A stretch of 64,000 nucleotides of DNA, from contig NZ_PPCN01000001.1 of assembly GCF_002906165.1 (NCBI RefSeq), forward strand, positions 558,001-622,000. The letters run 5' to 3'. How positions within the stretch are numbered: position 1 is the first letter of the stretch; each line of letters begins with the position of its first letter. Source of the stretch: Roseibium marinum (GTDB taxonomy: Bacteria > Pseudomonadota > Alphaproteobacteria > Rhizobiales > Stappiaceae). A program made the position numbers and the translations under genes. The notes under the pieces are model-generated. The model was not told the DNA's origin and ran no database searches. It was given only the letters and a program-made list of their open reading frames with translations. Shown in pieces: positions 31,925-39,705 of the stretch.

Positions 31925-31990
31925 AAATGTCGATCGATTTATAATGTTAGAGTCTCTTTCCCGTGTCCTGCTGTTTGCAGGATGCTCTAG
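31925..31990 (+). repeat. Dispersed palindromic element, copy 4 (hprK-EIIA gap)
   Basis: GTCGATCGATTTATAATGTT, then AGAG and a hairpin CCTGCTGTTTGCAGG followed by ATGCTCT. It matches the copy between atpD and atpC block by block in the same orientation, and ends 18 nt before the EIIA start. Confidence 0.65.
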
Positions 31991-32008
31991 GATCAGGTCA
32001 AAAGACGT

Positions 32009-32413
32009 ATGATTGGACTAGTACTTGTTACCCACGGACGCCTCGCTGAAGAATTCAAGGCGGCGCTGGAGCATGTTGTCGGTCCGCAAGAACAGGTCGA
32101 AACCATTTCCATCGGGCCCGATGACGACATGGAGCAGCGCCGGCAGGACATTCTGGCGGCGGTCGAAGCTGCCAATACCGGCAAGGGCGTGGTGCTGCTG
32201 ACCGACATGTTCGGTGGCACGCCTTCCAATCTTGCCATCTCCGTGATGGACGGCAAATCCGTGGAAGTGGTGGCCGGTGTCAATCTGCCCATGCTGATCA
32301 AGCTCGCCAGTGTCCGCGCCGACCGCGATCTGGCCGACGCCGTGGACGAGGCCCGCCAGGCAGGACAGAAATACATTTCCGTCGCAAGCCAGGTGCTGTC
32401 GGGGCAAAACTAA
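32009..32413 (+). CDS. PTS EIIA domain protein, mannose family
   Basis: A 134-aa EIIA of the mannose family with phosphoacceptor His9 in VLVTHGRLAEEF and the signature LLTDMFGGTPSNLA. It has no EIIB/C partners here, so it is probably regulatory, as in the alphaproteobacterial nitrogen-type PTS (EI-Ntr, HPr/NPr, EIIA). It is followed by ptsH after 7 nt. Confidence 0.94.
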   Translation: MIGLVLVTHGRLAEEFKAALEHVVGPQEQVETISIGPDDDMEQRRQDILAAVEAANTGKGVVLLTDMFGGTPSNLAISVMDGKSVEVVAGVNLPMLIKLASVRADRDLADAVDEARQAGQKYISVASQVLSGQN

Positions 32414-32420
32414 TACGAAT

Positions 32421-32705
32421 ATGGCCACTGCAAATCTGCTGGAAAGAAACCTGACGATTGTCAACCGGCGCGGGCTTCACGCGCGGGCTTCCGCAAAACT
32501 GGTAAAACTCGTCGAGACATTCGACGCCGATGTCCACGTCTCCAAGGATGGCCAGACGGTAGGCGGTACATCGATCATGGGCCTGATGATGCTCGCGGCC
32601 AGTCCGGGCTGCTGCATCCGGGTCTGCGTAAGCGGCACGGACGCCGAAGTGGCGATGGCCGCGATTTCAGACCTTGTTGAAAGCGGATTTGGCGAGACGG
32701 ACTGA
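32421..32705 (+). CDS. ptsH: HPr-like phosphocarrier protein
   Basis: A 94-aa HPr/NPr. The phosphoacceptor is His20 in RRGLHARASAK and the regulatory serine corresponds to the segment GGTSIMGLMML. The start at 32421 (MATANLLERNLTIVN) gives the normal length; the frame upstream is not conserved. HprK and EIIA are encoded next to it, completing a regulatory PTS output set without sugar-specific permeases. EI is not in the window. Confidence 0.95.
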   Translation: MATANLLERNLTIVNRRGLHARASAKLVKLVETFDADVHVSKDGQTVGGTSIMGLMMLAASPGCCIRVCVSGTDAEVAMAAISDLVESGFGETD

Positions 32706-32781
32706 ACCCGGCAGCGTTGTACGGTTTGCCTCAGGTCCGTCCGCATTTTCACGCATTTTTGTATGAATTTCAGGAGCGAAC

Positions 32782-34071
32782 ATGGCGGATAGTTCAGCCG
32801 ACACCACCCGGAAGGTTCTCGCCCATATCCATGAGGCTCTCGGTGCGGACTTCGCCTTTGAACTGGCTGACGGAACACTGATCCCGTCAAGCGCGCCTCA
32901 CGGTGGTCTGCGCCTGTTCGTTTCCGATTTCGCTCTGCCGAGGCTCCTGCGCGCTCCCGGCCTGAAAACACTCATTGACCTTTACGCCGCCGGTGATATC
33001 GACCCGCGTGGCGGCACGATCTTCGACTTTGCCGACAGGCGTCCCGCGGTGAAGGGCCGGGCGCTTTTCGCGAAGCTCGACAAGCGCCTGCTGCTCGGCG
33101 CCGCCTGGAAGCTTTTCTTCGCGCCCCGCGGCACCAAATCGCCCGCTGGCGTGTCGGACAGCAAGAACTCCTCTGCGGGGGCCGGCAGCGGCAAGGCGGA
33201 TATCGCCTTTCACTATGACGTTTCCAACAGCTTCTACCGGCTCTTTCTCGATCCGGAGATGCTTTACACCTGCGCCTATTATCGCGATTGGGAAAACGAT
33301 CTGGCGACGGCACAACGCGACAAGCTGGAGATGATCTGCCGCAAGCTCAGGCTGAAGCCCGGGGACCGGCTTCTGGACATCGGCTGCGGCTGGGGCGGTC
33401 TTATCTGCTATGCGGCGGAACATTACGGTGTCACGGCGCTTGGCGTGACGCTGGCGGAGGAGCAGGCGAAACTGGCCCGTGAGCGAATTCGGGAGCGGGG
33501 CCTGGAAGACAGGGTCAGCGTGGAGCTGAAGGACTACCGGGAACTGGACGGTCAGTTCGACAAGATTTCCTCGATCGGCATGTTCGAACATGTCGGCCTC
33601 GATAATCATGACGATTATTACCGTCACGTGCGCCGCCTTCTGAAGCCGCGCGGGCTGTATCTCCATCATGCGATCACCCGGCGCGGCAAGAAGAACTTTG
33701 CGAAGTTCCGCCGCAAGAGACCCGAGTACCGGACCCTGGTGCGTTACATCTTTCCGGGCGGCGAGGTCGACCATATCGGCTGGACACTGACCAATCTCGA
33801 GGCGCATGGCTTCGAGGTTCACGATGTCGAGGCCTGGCGCGAGCACTATGCCCGCACCACCCGTCTTTGGGCCGAAAACCTCATGGCGGCGAAAGACGCC
33901 GCCATCGCCGAGGTCGGGGAACGCAAATACCGTCTCTGGCTTGCCTATCTGTGCGGTGTGTCGCTCGGCTTTCGGCGTGGCACCATCGGCATATTCCAGA
34001 CAGTGGCCACCCGGCGCACCAAGGGGCCGTCCGGCCTGCCGCCCACACGGGAAGATCTCTACCGGCCGTGA
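32782..34071 (+). CDS. Cyclopropane-fatty-acyl-phospholipid synthase-type methyltransferase
   Basis: A 429-aa SAM-dependent enzyme of the CFA-synthase family. An N-terminal domain of about 100 residues precedes the methyltransferase core: motif I LLDIGCGWGGLICYAAEHYG, then GVTLAEEQ, motif near FDKISSIGMFEHVG and the later HHAITRRG. The family transfers a methyl(ene) group from SAM to unsaturated phospholipid acyl chains. It lies between ptsH and satD, and ahcY, which recycles the SAH product, is only 1.5 kb downstream. Confidence 0.9.
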   Translation: MADSSADTTRKVLAHIHEALGADFAFELADGTLIPSSAPHGGLRLFVSDFALPRLLRAPGLKTLIDLYAAGDIDPRGGTIFDFADRRPAVKGRALFAKLDKRLLLGAAWKLFFAPRGTKSPAGVSDSKNSSAGAGSGKADIAFHYDVSNSFYRLFLDPEMLYTCAYYRDWENDLATAQRDKLEMICRKLRLKPGDRLLDIGCGWGGLICYAAEHYGVTALGVTLAEEQAKLARERIRERGLEDRVSVELKDYRELDGQFDKISSIGMFEHVGLDNHDDYYRHVRRLLKPRGLYLHHAITRRGKKNFAKFRRKRPEYRTLVRYIFPGGEVDHIGWTLTNLEAHGFEVHDVEAWREHYARTTRLWAENLMAAKDAAIAEVGERKYRLWLAYLCGVSLGFRRGTIGIFQTVATRRTKGPSGLPPTREDLYRP

Positions 34072-34093
34072 AACGGCCGAGGCGTCCCCTTTC

Positions 34094-34169
34094 GAAGCAA
34101 ATTCACTTCACAGTCGCGAATTGAAGTAATTTCACTTCATTAATTGAAATTGAAGTAATTTTGCTTCAT
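34094..34169. promoter_or_regulatory. Three 18-bp palindromes in 29-bp phase upstream of satD
   Basis: Sites at 34094-34111, 34123-34140 and 34152-34169. The second and third are TGAAGTAATTTCACTTCA and TGAAGTAATTTTGCTTCA; the first matches the second at 15 of 18 bases. Start-to-start spacing is 29 nt both times. The array ends 38 nt before satD and covers its expected promoter. It looks like an operator array for an oligomeric regulator, and SatD itself has a putative HTH, so autoregulation is possible. Confidence 0.7.
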
Positions 34170-34207
34170 TCTGACCGGCAGAGTCGAAAACCTTCCGCCC
34201 GGACTGG

Positions 34208-34882
34208 ATGCAAGCGGTGACGGCAACACATAAACTTTCCGTCCTCATGGGGGATATCGTCGGCAGCGAGCAAATGGATCGCGGCAAGCTGCATTCCGTT
34301 TTCAACGAGGAAATCGGCCGCGCGAATGAAACCTTCCGGCCGGATCTGGTCTCTCCGCTGACCATCACCCTCGGTGATGAATTTCAGGGACTGGTGCGGA
34401 CTTCCGCCCAAGCCTTCAAAATTGCCAACATGCTGCGGCTGGACCTGCTGATAAGGGGGGTTCCCTGCCGGTTCGTCATCGGCCAGGCCGACATTGAAAC
34501 ACCGGTCAATCCGAAGAAAGCCTGGAACATGCTTGGAGCCGGATTGTCGGCCGCCCGCGACAGGCTCGACGACAAGAAGGACGAGGGCGCCTACAGGTTT
34601 TCCCTGCTGGGTGCGCCGGACGACGCCAAGGCGGCGGCGCTTCAGGCCCTTCTGGACGCGCTCGGCGCCGCGTTGAGCGATATGGAGGCAGGCTGGTCGG
34701 CAACCCAGTTGAGGACCATTGCGCTCTGGGTCCGCTATGGCGGCAATGCGGATCAGGTCGCGAAGTTCAGGAATGTCACTAATCGGTCGGTCTATTATGC
34801 TTTGGAAGCGGCTGGCTGGGAGACTTATATAAAACGCCGCGACGCGCTTCATGCGTATCTGGCCACCTGCCTGGCTCCCTGA
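34208..34882 (+). CDS. SatD family protein (cyclase-like fold plus C-terminal HTH, predicted)
   Basis: A 224-aa SatD-family protein; the biochemical role of the family is not established. The N-terminal part has GDIVGS (Asp16) and TLGDEFQGL (Asp57), 41 residues apart, resembling the DIVGFT and GD motifs that bind metal in class III nucleotide cyclases. The C-terminal 60 residues (RYGGNADQVAKFRNV, RSVYYALEAAGWE) look like a helix-turn-helix. A small membrane-protein gene follows 27 nt later, as is common for SatD. Starts other than the ATG at 34208 are possible, since the ribosome binding site is weak. Three palindromes lie just upstream. Confidence 0.78.
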   Translation: MQAVTATHKLSVLMGDIVGSEQMDRGKLHSVFNEEIGRANETFRPDLVSPLTITLGDEFQGLVRTSAQAFKIANMLRLDLLIRGVPCRFVIGQADIETPVNPKKAWNMLGAGLSAARDRLDDKKDEGAYRFSLLGAPDDAKAAALQALLDALGAALSDMEAGWSATQLRTIALWVRYGGNADQVAKFRNVTNRSVYYALEAAGWETYIKRRDALHAYLATCLAP

Positions 34883-34909
34883 CCTTTCCTCGGGCTTTGG
34901 ACACGTTTC

Positions 34910-35359
34910 ATGCAGATTTTGCTTCAGGCCTCCGGCTACATCGTCCTTGTCTATCTGCTTTGGGACACCGGCACGTGGTTCACGAAACATGTGCTGGAGA
35001 TCAGTGGGGCCGGCAAGCGCGAGCGGGATCTGGAAGAGAAAAACAAGGACGACAAGCCGGCGGGCGGCAATCATGCCGGAAAATATATCGGTCTGCTGGA
35101 GCGCACGCTGATCGTTGCCGGACTGGTGCTGAACAACTGGGAGGTCATACTCGCCGTGATCGCCCTGAAGACCGTTGCCCGGCACGACGACCTGAACAAG
35201 AAGATCGATGCGGAATATTTTCTGATCGGGTCCTTCGCCAGCATCCTGTGGGCGATCGCAATCGCGATCCTGCTCGTCCTTTACGACCATTATCTCGGAC
35301 TGGATGTCCTGCCCGTCGCCTGGCTGTTTGCTCCGGAGGGCATGGCGTCACCTGTTTGA
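34910..35359 (+). CDS. Small membrane protein related to the C-terminal part of DUF3307 proteins
   Basis: A 149-aa protein with an N-terminal hydrophobic segment (ILLQASGYIVLVYLLWDTGT), a charged middle (KRERDLEEKNKDDKP) and two or three later membrane segments (LIVAGLVLNNWEVILAVIAL, IGSFASILWAIAIAILLVLY). The GKYIGLLERTLIV...KTVARHDDL...EYFLIGS pattern resembles the conserved C-terminal half of DUF3307 proteins, which often pair with SatD. The usual N-terminal domain is absent. With SatD it forms a two-gene unit; the function is unknown. Confidence 0.7.
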   Translation: MQILLQASGYIVLVYLLWDTGTWFTKHVLEISGAGKRERDLEEKNKDDKPAGGNHAGKYIGLLERTLIVAGLVLNNWEVILAVIALKTVARHDDLNKKIDAEYFLIGSFASILWAIAIAILLVLYDHYLGLDVLPVAWLFAPEGMASPV

Positions 35360-35361
35360 CG

Positions 35362-35387
35362 AAGATATAAAGAATTCTTTATATCTT
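35362..35387. promoter_or_regulatory. Perfect 26-bp palindrome upstream of ahcY
   Basis: The arm AAGATATAAAGAA is followed at once by its exact reverse complement, with no loop. It is AT-rich, so it looks like an operator more than a terminator, and lies about 175 nt before the ahcY start. ATAAAG-type palindromes upstream of ahcY are known targets of ArsR-family SahR/SamR regulators of methionine metabolism; that link is inferred. Confidence 0.65.
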
Positions 35388-35560
35388 TATTGCGCGATGT
35401 CTCCGCGGGCGCTATAACCCCTCCCAATGATTTTCGGGAATTGCCGGAAATCGGCAGACCGTGACCGACAGCCTCCATCGGCTCTCCTTCCCGTCAGAAG
35501 GATCGGTTGCCTTCAAAAGGCCTGGCGCTTGAAGCCGGCTCAAAAAAGCAGGACACTTTC

Positions 35561-36949
35561 ATGACCGACTACATTATCAAAGATATCGGGCTCGCGGACT
35601 GGGGGCGTACCGAAATCGAGATCGCCGAACACGAGATGCCGGGCCTGATGGCCTGCCGTGAGGAATTCGGTGAGTCCAAGCCGCTCAAGGGCGCCCGGAT
35701 TGCCGGTTCGCTGCACATGACGATTCAGACCGCTGTTCTGATCGAGACCCTGACCGCGCTGGGCGCGGAAGTCCGCTGGGCCTCCTGCAACATCTACTCC
35801 ACCCAGGATCAGGCTGCCGCGGCCATCGCCGCCACCGGCGTTCCGGTTTTTGCCGTCAAGGGCGAAACCCTGGAGGAATACTGGGACTACGCCGACAAGA
35901 TCTTCGATTTCCCCGACGGGGCGAACATGATCCTGGACGACGGTGGCGACGCCACCCTCTACATCCTGATCGGTGCGCGGGTGGAAGCCGGCGAGACGGA
36001 TCTCATCGAGAACCCGACATCGGAAGAAGAGGAATGCCTCTTCGCGCAGATCAAGAAGCGCATGGCTGCCAACCCGGGCTGGTTCACCAGGCAGAAAGAT
36101 CTGATCCAGGGAGTTTCGGAAGAGACCACCACCGGCGTTCTGCGTCTTTACGAAATGCAGAAAAAGGGCGCGCTGCCGTTCCCGGCGATCAACGTCAATG
36201 ACAGCGTCACCAAGTCGAAATTCGACAACCGTTACGGCTGCCGTGAATCCCTGGTCGACGGCATTCGCCGCGGCACCGACGTCATGATGTCGGGCAAGGT
36301 TGCCGTTGTCTGCGGCTACGGCGATGTCGGCAAGGGCTCCGCCCAGTCGCTGGCCGGCGCCGGCGCCCGGGTGATCGTCACCGAGATCGATCCGATCTGT
36401 GCCCTGCAGGCGTCCATGGACGGTTTCGAGGTCAAGACCATCGATCAGGTCCTGCCGGAAGGCGACATCTATGTCACCGCAACCGGCAACAAGGACATCA
36501 TCACCTTCGACCACATGCGTGGCATGAAGGACATGGCGATCGTCTGCAATATCGGCCATTTCGATAACGAGATTCAGGTCGCGGCGCTGAAGAACACCAA
36601 GTGCCGTCCGGTCAAGGACCAGGTCGACATGTACGAGTTCCCGGATGGCAAGCGCATGATCCTGCTCTCGCAGGGCCGTCTGGTGAACCTGGGCAATGCG
36701 ACCGGTCACCCGAGCTTCGTGATGTCCGCGAGCTTCACCAACCAGGTCCTGGCGCAGATCGAACTCTACTCCAAGGGCGATCAGTATCAGAACGAGGTTT
36801 ACGTGCTGCCGAAGCACCTGGACGAGAAGGTCGCGCGCCTGCATCTGGAAAAGCTCGGCGTCACGTTAACCGAACTGACGGACGGACAATCTCAATATCT
36901 GGGGATTAACAAGACCGGTCCGTTCAAGTCTGAACACTACAAATACTGA
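35561..36949 (+). CDS. ahcY: S-adenosylhomocysteine hydrolase
   Basis: A 462-aa AdoHcyase that splits SAH into homocysteine and adenosine, removing the product of all methyltransferases. The NAD-binding loop [15 protein letters not shown], the substrate segment [20 protein letters not shown] and the C-terminal FKSEHYKY are intact. The ATG at 35561 ([16 protein letters not shown]) fits the family; a longer frame is not conserved. The palindrome at 35362 suggests control by SAH/SAM level. A strong hairpin follows. Confidence 0.97.
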   Translation: MTDYIIKDIGLADWGRTEIEIAEHEMPGLMACREEFGESKPLKGARIAGSLHMTIQTAVLIETLTALGAEVRWASCNIYSTQDQAAAAIAATGVPVFAVKGETLEEYWDYADKIFDFPDGANMILDDGGDATLYILIGARVEAGETDLIENPTSEEEECLFAQIKKRMAANPGWFTRQKDLIQGVSEETTTGVLRLYEMQKKGALPFPAINVNDSVTKSKFDNRYGCRESLVDGIRRGTDVMMSGKVAVVCGYGDVGKGSAQSLAGAGARVIVTEIDPICALQASMDGFEVKTIDQVLPEGDIYVTATGNKDIITFDHMRGMKDMAIVCNIGHFDNEIQVAALKNTKCRPVKDQVDMYEFPDGKRMILLSQGRLVNLGNATGHPSFVMSASFTNQVLAQIELYSKGDQYQNEVYVLPKHLDEKVARLHLEKLGVTLTELTDGQSQYLGINKTGPFKSEHYKY

Positions 36950-36956
36950 TTGAGTG

Positions 36957-36987
36957 AAGGCGATACACTAGATGTAGTCATCGCCTT
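36957..36987 (+). other. Stem-loop just after ahcY
   Basis: AAGGCGAT and ATCGCCTT pair perfectly across a 15-nt loop, 7 nt after the ahcY stop. There is no T-run; it may protect the mRNA 3' end ahead of the terminator downstream. Confidence 0.5.
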
Positions 36988-37013
36988 GATTCGGCACTGT
37001 GAACAAAAAAATG

Positions 37014-37050
37014 CAGGACCCTTCAATTTGAAGGGTCCTGTTAACTTTTC
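37014..37050 (+). terminator. Terminator-like hairpin after ahcY
   Basis: CAGGACCCTTCAA and TTGAAGGGTCCTG are perfect 13-nt arms around one base, followed by TTAACTTTTC. It is the best candidate for ending ahcY transcription before divL. Confidence 0.75.
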
Positions 37051-37098
37051 GGAAACGGACTCTTCTGCGTGATTCTCAAAAAGGTTATGGTTTAAGCG

Positions 37099-37168
37099 AA
37101 TCAGAGGCCAGGAGGCGATTGTCTCTGATTTGCTCCCATAATCCGGGAGCTGTGCCCGCAAAGGCGGG
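37099..37168 (+). promoter_or_regulatory. Three successive stem-loops in the divL leader
   Basis: AATCAGAG/CTCTGATT (37099-37130), GCTCCC/GGGAGC (37132-37150) and CCCGC/GCGGG (37155-37168) follow one another and end about 26 nt before the divL ATG. They could control its translation or mark a transcription start in this stretch; nothing here identifies a known riboswitch. Confidence 0.4.
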
Positions 37169-37194
37169 ACATGGCGGCATAAGGGGATCACAGA

Positions 37195-39705
37195 ATGCCG
37201 AAAGGCAGCAGGGACGGCGCGCGATCAAGTGCGGCGTGGCGAGATTGGAGTCTGAACACGGTCAAGGCCGGCGGCGCCGCAATTGCGTGCCTCGGGCTGT
37301 CTTCCGGTCCGGCATCCGCCGATATGCTCGCCGACACGGTCGCGGCGATAAATCCTGATAGCATGATTCTTTTTGGTGCGCTCGGCGGAATGTGTGCCTT
37401 TGCCGTGACCGCCGCGACAGCCCTTGTCCGGCATCGCAAACAGTCCTCCGTCCTGACCGAAACGCTGGAAAAGGAAAAGGGCGATCTGAAATTCCGGGTG
37501 GACCGCCTGGAGGCCATGCTCAATACCGACGAGCAGCGTGTGATCGTCTGGACTGGCAACGGCGCCATGCCGCAGATCTGGGGCGTCCTTCCGGAAAAAT
37601 CCGGCGTTCCGCGTCCGCCGGTGCAGCTCCTGGCCTTCGGCAGCTGGCTGACGGCCAAATGCGCGAGCGATCTGGAACGTTACCTGGACATGCTGTTCCG
37701 CTCCGGCGAAGCTTTCACCACCACCTTGAAGACCCGCACCGGCAGCTATGTGGAGGCACTCGGCCGCACCACCGGCGGCGCCGTCGTCCTGCGCATGCGC
37801 GACCTGACCGGCGAACGGCAGATGCAGGCCGAACTGGCGGCGCGCAACGCCAAGATCTCCGGCGAACTGCACATGCTGCACGCGCTTCTGGATGCGATGC
37901 CGGCGCCAGCCTGGCAGAGGGATGCGGAAGGCGCGCTCATCTGGGCGAACGCAGCCTATGCCGAAGCCGTCGAAATGCCGGATGCGGTAAGCGCCGTGAA
38001 GCAGGGCGCGACCTTCCTGGATGCGGCGGCCCGCACCGCGATGGCCGTTCAGCGCACGGAAGATGGCTGTTTCAACGCCCGCATTCCGATTGTCGCCTCC
38101 GGCGAGCGCCGGGTGTTCGAGGTGACCGATGTCAACGCGAATGTCGGCGGCGCCGGCATTGCCGTTGATATCAGTGAGCTGGAACAGGCGCGCAAGGAAC
38201 TCGGCCGTGCGGAAGAATTCCATGGCCGCACCCTGGATCAGCTCGCGGCCGCCGTCGCCATCTACGGCAATGACCGCAAGCTGCAGTTCTATAATGCCGC
38301 TTTCCGCCAGCTCTGGGATCTCGATCCGGCGTTTCTGGAAGGTCATCCGGAGGACGGGGCAGTCCTCGACGCCTTGCGCGCCACACGCAAGATCCCGGAA
38401 CAGGCGGACTACCGCGTCTGGCGCAACAAGATGCTGGAGAGCTACCAGTCTCTGGAGGCAAGGGAAAGCTGGTGGCACCTGCCGGACGGGCGGACCCTGC
38501 GCGTCATCGCCAACCCGCATCCGCAAGGCGGCGTCACCTATATCTACGAGAACGTCACCGAGCAGCTCGATCTGGAAAGCCGCTACAATGCGCTGACCCG
38601 TGTGCAGGGCGAAACCCTCGACAATCTGTCCGAAGCAGTCGCCGTGTTCGGCTCAGACGGCCGCCTGCGTCTGTGGAACCCGGCGTTCGGGCGTATCTGG
38701 GACCTGCTGGAAGACCAGCTCGCGGAATTGCCCCACGTCAAGGAAGTGGTCTCGGCCTGCACCTTGAATGCAACCGAGGAAGCTGCCTGGGAGCAGCTGG
38801 CCGGCAATGTCACCGGACTTCTCGACAACCGCACGCAAAAGGTCAGCCGTCTGGAACGCCACAATGGCGATGTGCTCGACTACGCGACCGTGCCGTTGCC
38901 CGATGGCGGCACGCTTGTGACCTTCGTCGATGTCACCGACAGCGTGAATGTGGAACGCGCGCTGCTTGAGAAGAATGACGCGCTGGAACAGGCTGACCAG
39001 ATCAAGAACGCCTTCATCCAGCACGTGTCCTACGAATTGCGCTCGCCACTCACCAATATCATCGGCTTCGCCCAGCTTCTGTCCGACCCGAAATTCGGCG
39101 ATCTGTCCGACAAGCAGGGCGAATACGCCGAATATATCCAGTCCTCCTCCTCCGCCCTGCTAGCCATCATCAACGACATTCTGGATCTGGCGACGCTCGA
39201 TGCCGGCATCATGGAACTGGACCTTGGCGAGGTCGATGTGGCCTCGACCGTCTCCGCGGCCGTCGAGGGCCTGAAGGACAGGATCGCGGAAGCCCGGATC
39301 AATCTGCGAACCCAGGTTCCGGATGATATCGGCATGATGGTCGCGGACGAAAGGCGCCTGCGCCAGGTGCTGTTCAACCTGATTTCCAACGCGGTGCGTT
39401 ATTCGGAAGCCGACGGCGTCGTCGATGTGAGCTGCAGCCGGGAAGAGGATTCCGTCACTTTCGTCGTCAAGGATCACGGCTATGGCATCCCGGCTGAAAT
39501 CCTGACCCAGGTGTTCAACCGGTTCGTCGGCCACGACACCGGCGCCCGGCGCCAGGGGGCAGGTCTCGGTCTTGCGATCGTCAAGAGCTTCGTGGAGCTG
39601 CATGGCGGCACCGTCGATATCGAGTCCGCCGAAGGCACGGGCACCACGGTTTCCTGTGTTTTCCCCGCAAGGCCCGAACTGTCGGATCAGGCCGCCGCTG
39701 AATAA
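37195..39705 (+). CDS. divL: DivL-like atypical histidine kinase (Tyr in place of the phospho-His)
   Basis: An 836-aa membrane sensor with a hydrophobic segment near residues 60-80, three PAS-like domains (around residues 225-330, 345-460 and 470-580) and a C-terminal kinase core. The H box reads HVSYELRSPLTN, with Tyr613 where histidine kinases have the phospho-accepting His. The ATPase boxes are kept: NLISNAVRYSEADG, DHGYGIP, GAGLGLAIVKSF. This is the hallmark of DivL, which acts with CckA/DivK upstream of CtrA in alphaproteobacterial cell-cycle control. An AAGGGGATC ribosome binding site precedes the ATG. The stop touches the next start codon, so it is coupled to the tsaE fusion. Confidence 0.9.
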   Translation: MPKGSRDGARSSAAWRDWSLNTVKAGGAAIACLGLSSGPASADMLADTVAAINPDSMILFGALGGMCAFAVTAATALVRHRKQSSVLTETLEKEKGDLKFRVDRLEAMLNTDEQRVIVWTGNGAMPQIWGVLPEKSGVPRPPVQLLAFGSWLTAKCASDLERYLDMLFRSGEAFTTTLKTRTGSYVEALGRTTGGAVVLRMRDLTGERQMQAELAARNAKISGELHMLHALLDAMPAPAWQRDAEGALIWANAAYAEAVEMPDAVSAVKQGATFLDAAARTAMAVQRTEDGCFNARIPIVASGERRVFEVTDVNANVGGAGIAVDISELEQARKELGRAEEFHGRTLDQLAAAVAIYGNDRKLQFYNAAFRQLWDLDPAFLEGHPEDGAVLDALRATRKIPEQADYRVWRNKMLESYQSLEARESWWHLPDGRTLRVIANPHPQGGVTYIYENVTEQLDLESRYNALTRVQGETLDNLSEAVAVFGSDGRLRLWNPAFGRIWDLLEDQLAELPHVKEVVSACTLNATEEAAWEQLAGNVTGLLDNRTQKVSRLERHNGDVLDYATVPLPDGGTLVTFVDVTDSVNVERALLEKNDALEQADQIKNAFIQHVSYELRSPLTNIIGFAQLLSDPKFGDLSDKQGEYAEYIQSSSSALLAIINDILDLATLDAGIMELDLGEVDVASTVSAAVEGLKDRIAEARINLRTQVPDDIGMMVADERRLRQVLFNLISNAVRYSEADGVVDVSCSREEDSVTFVVKDHGYGIPAEILTQVFNRFVGHDTGARRQGAGLGLAIVKSFVELHGGTVDIESAEGTGTTVSCVFPARPELSDQAAAE

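Noticed and set aside
34180..34207. The satD region as a toxin-antitoxin pair
   Set aside because: Two genes with an operator array recall such systems, but SatD and its partner lack toxin or antitoxin motifs and are larger than usual.
35360..35560. SAH or SAM riboswitch in the ahcY leader
   Set aside because: The leader has no matching multi-stem pattern; the only strong feature is a loopless AT-rich palindrome, which suits a protein operator better.
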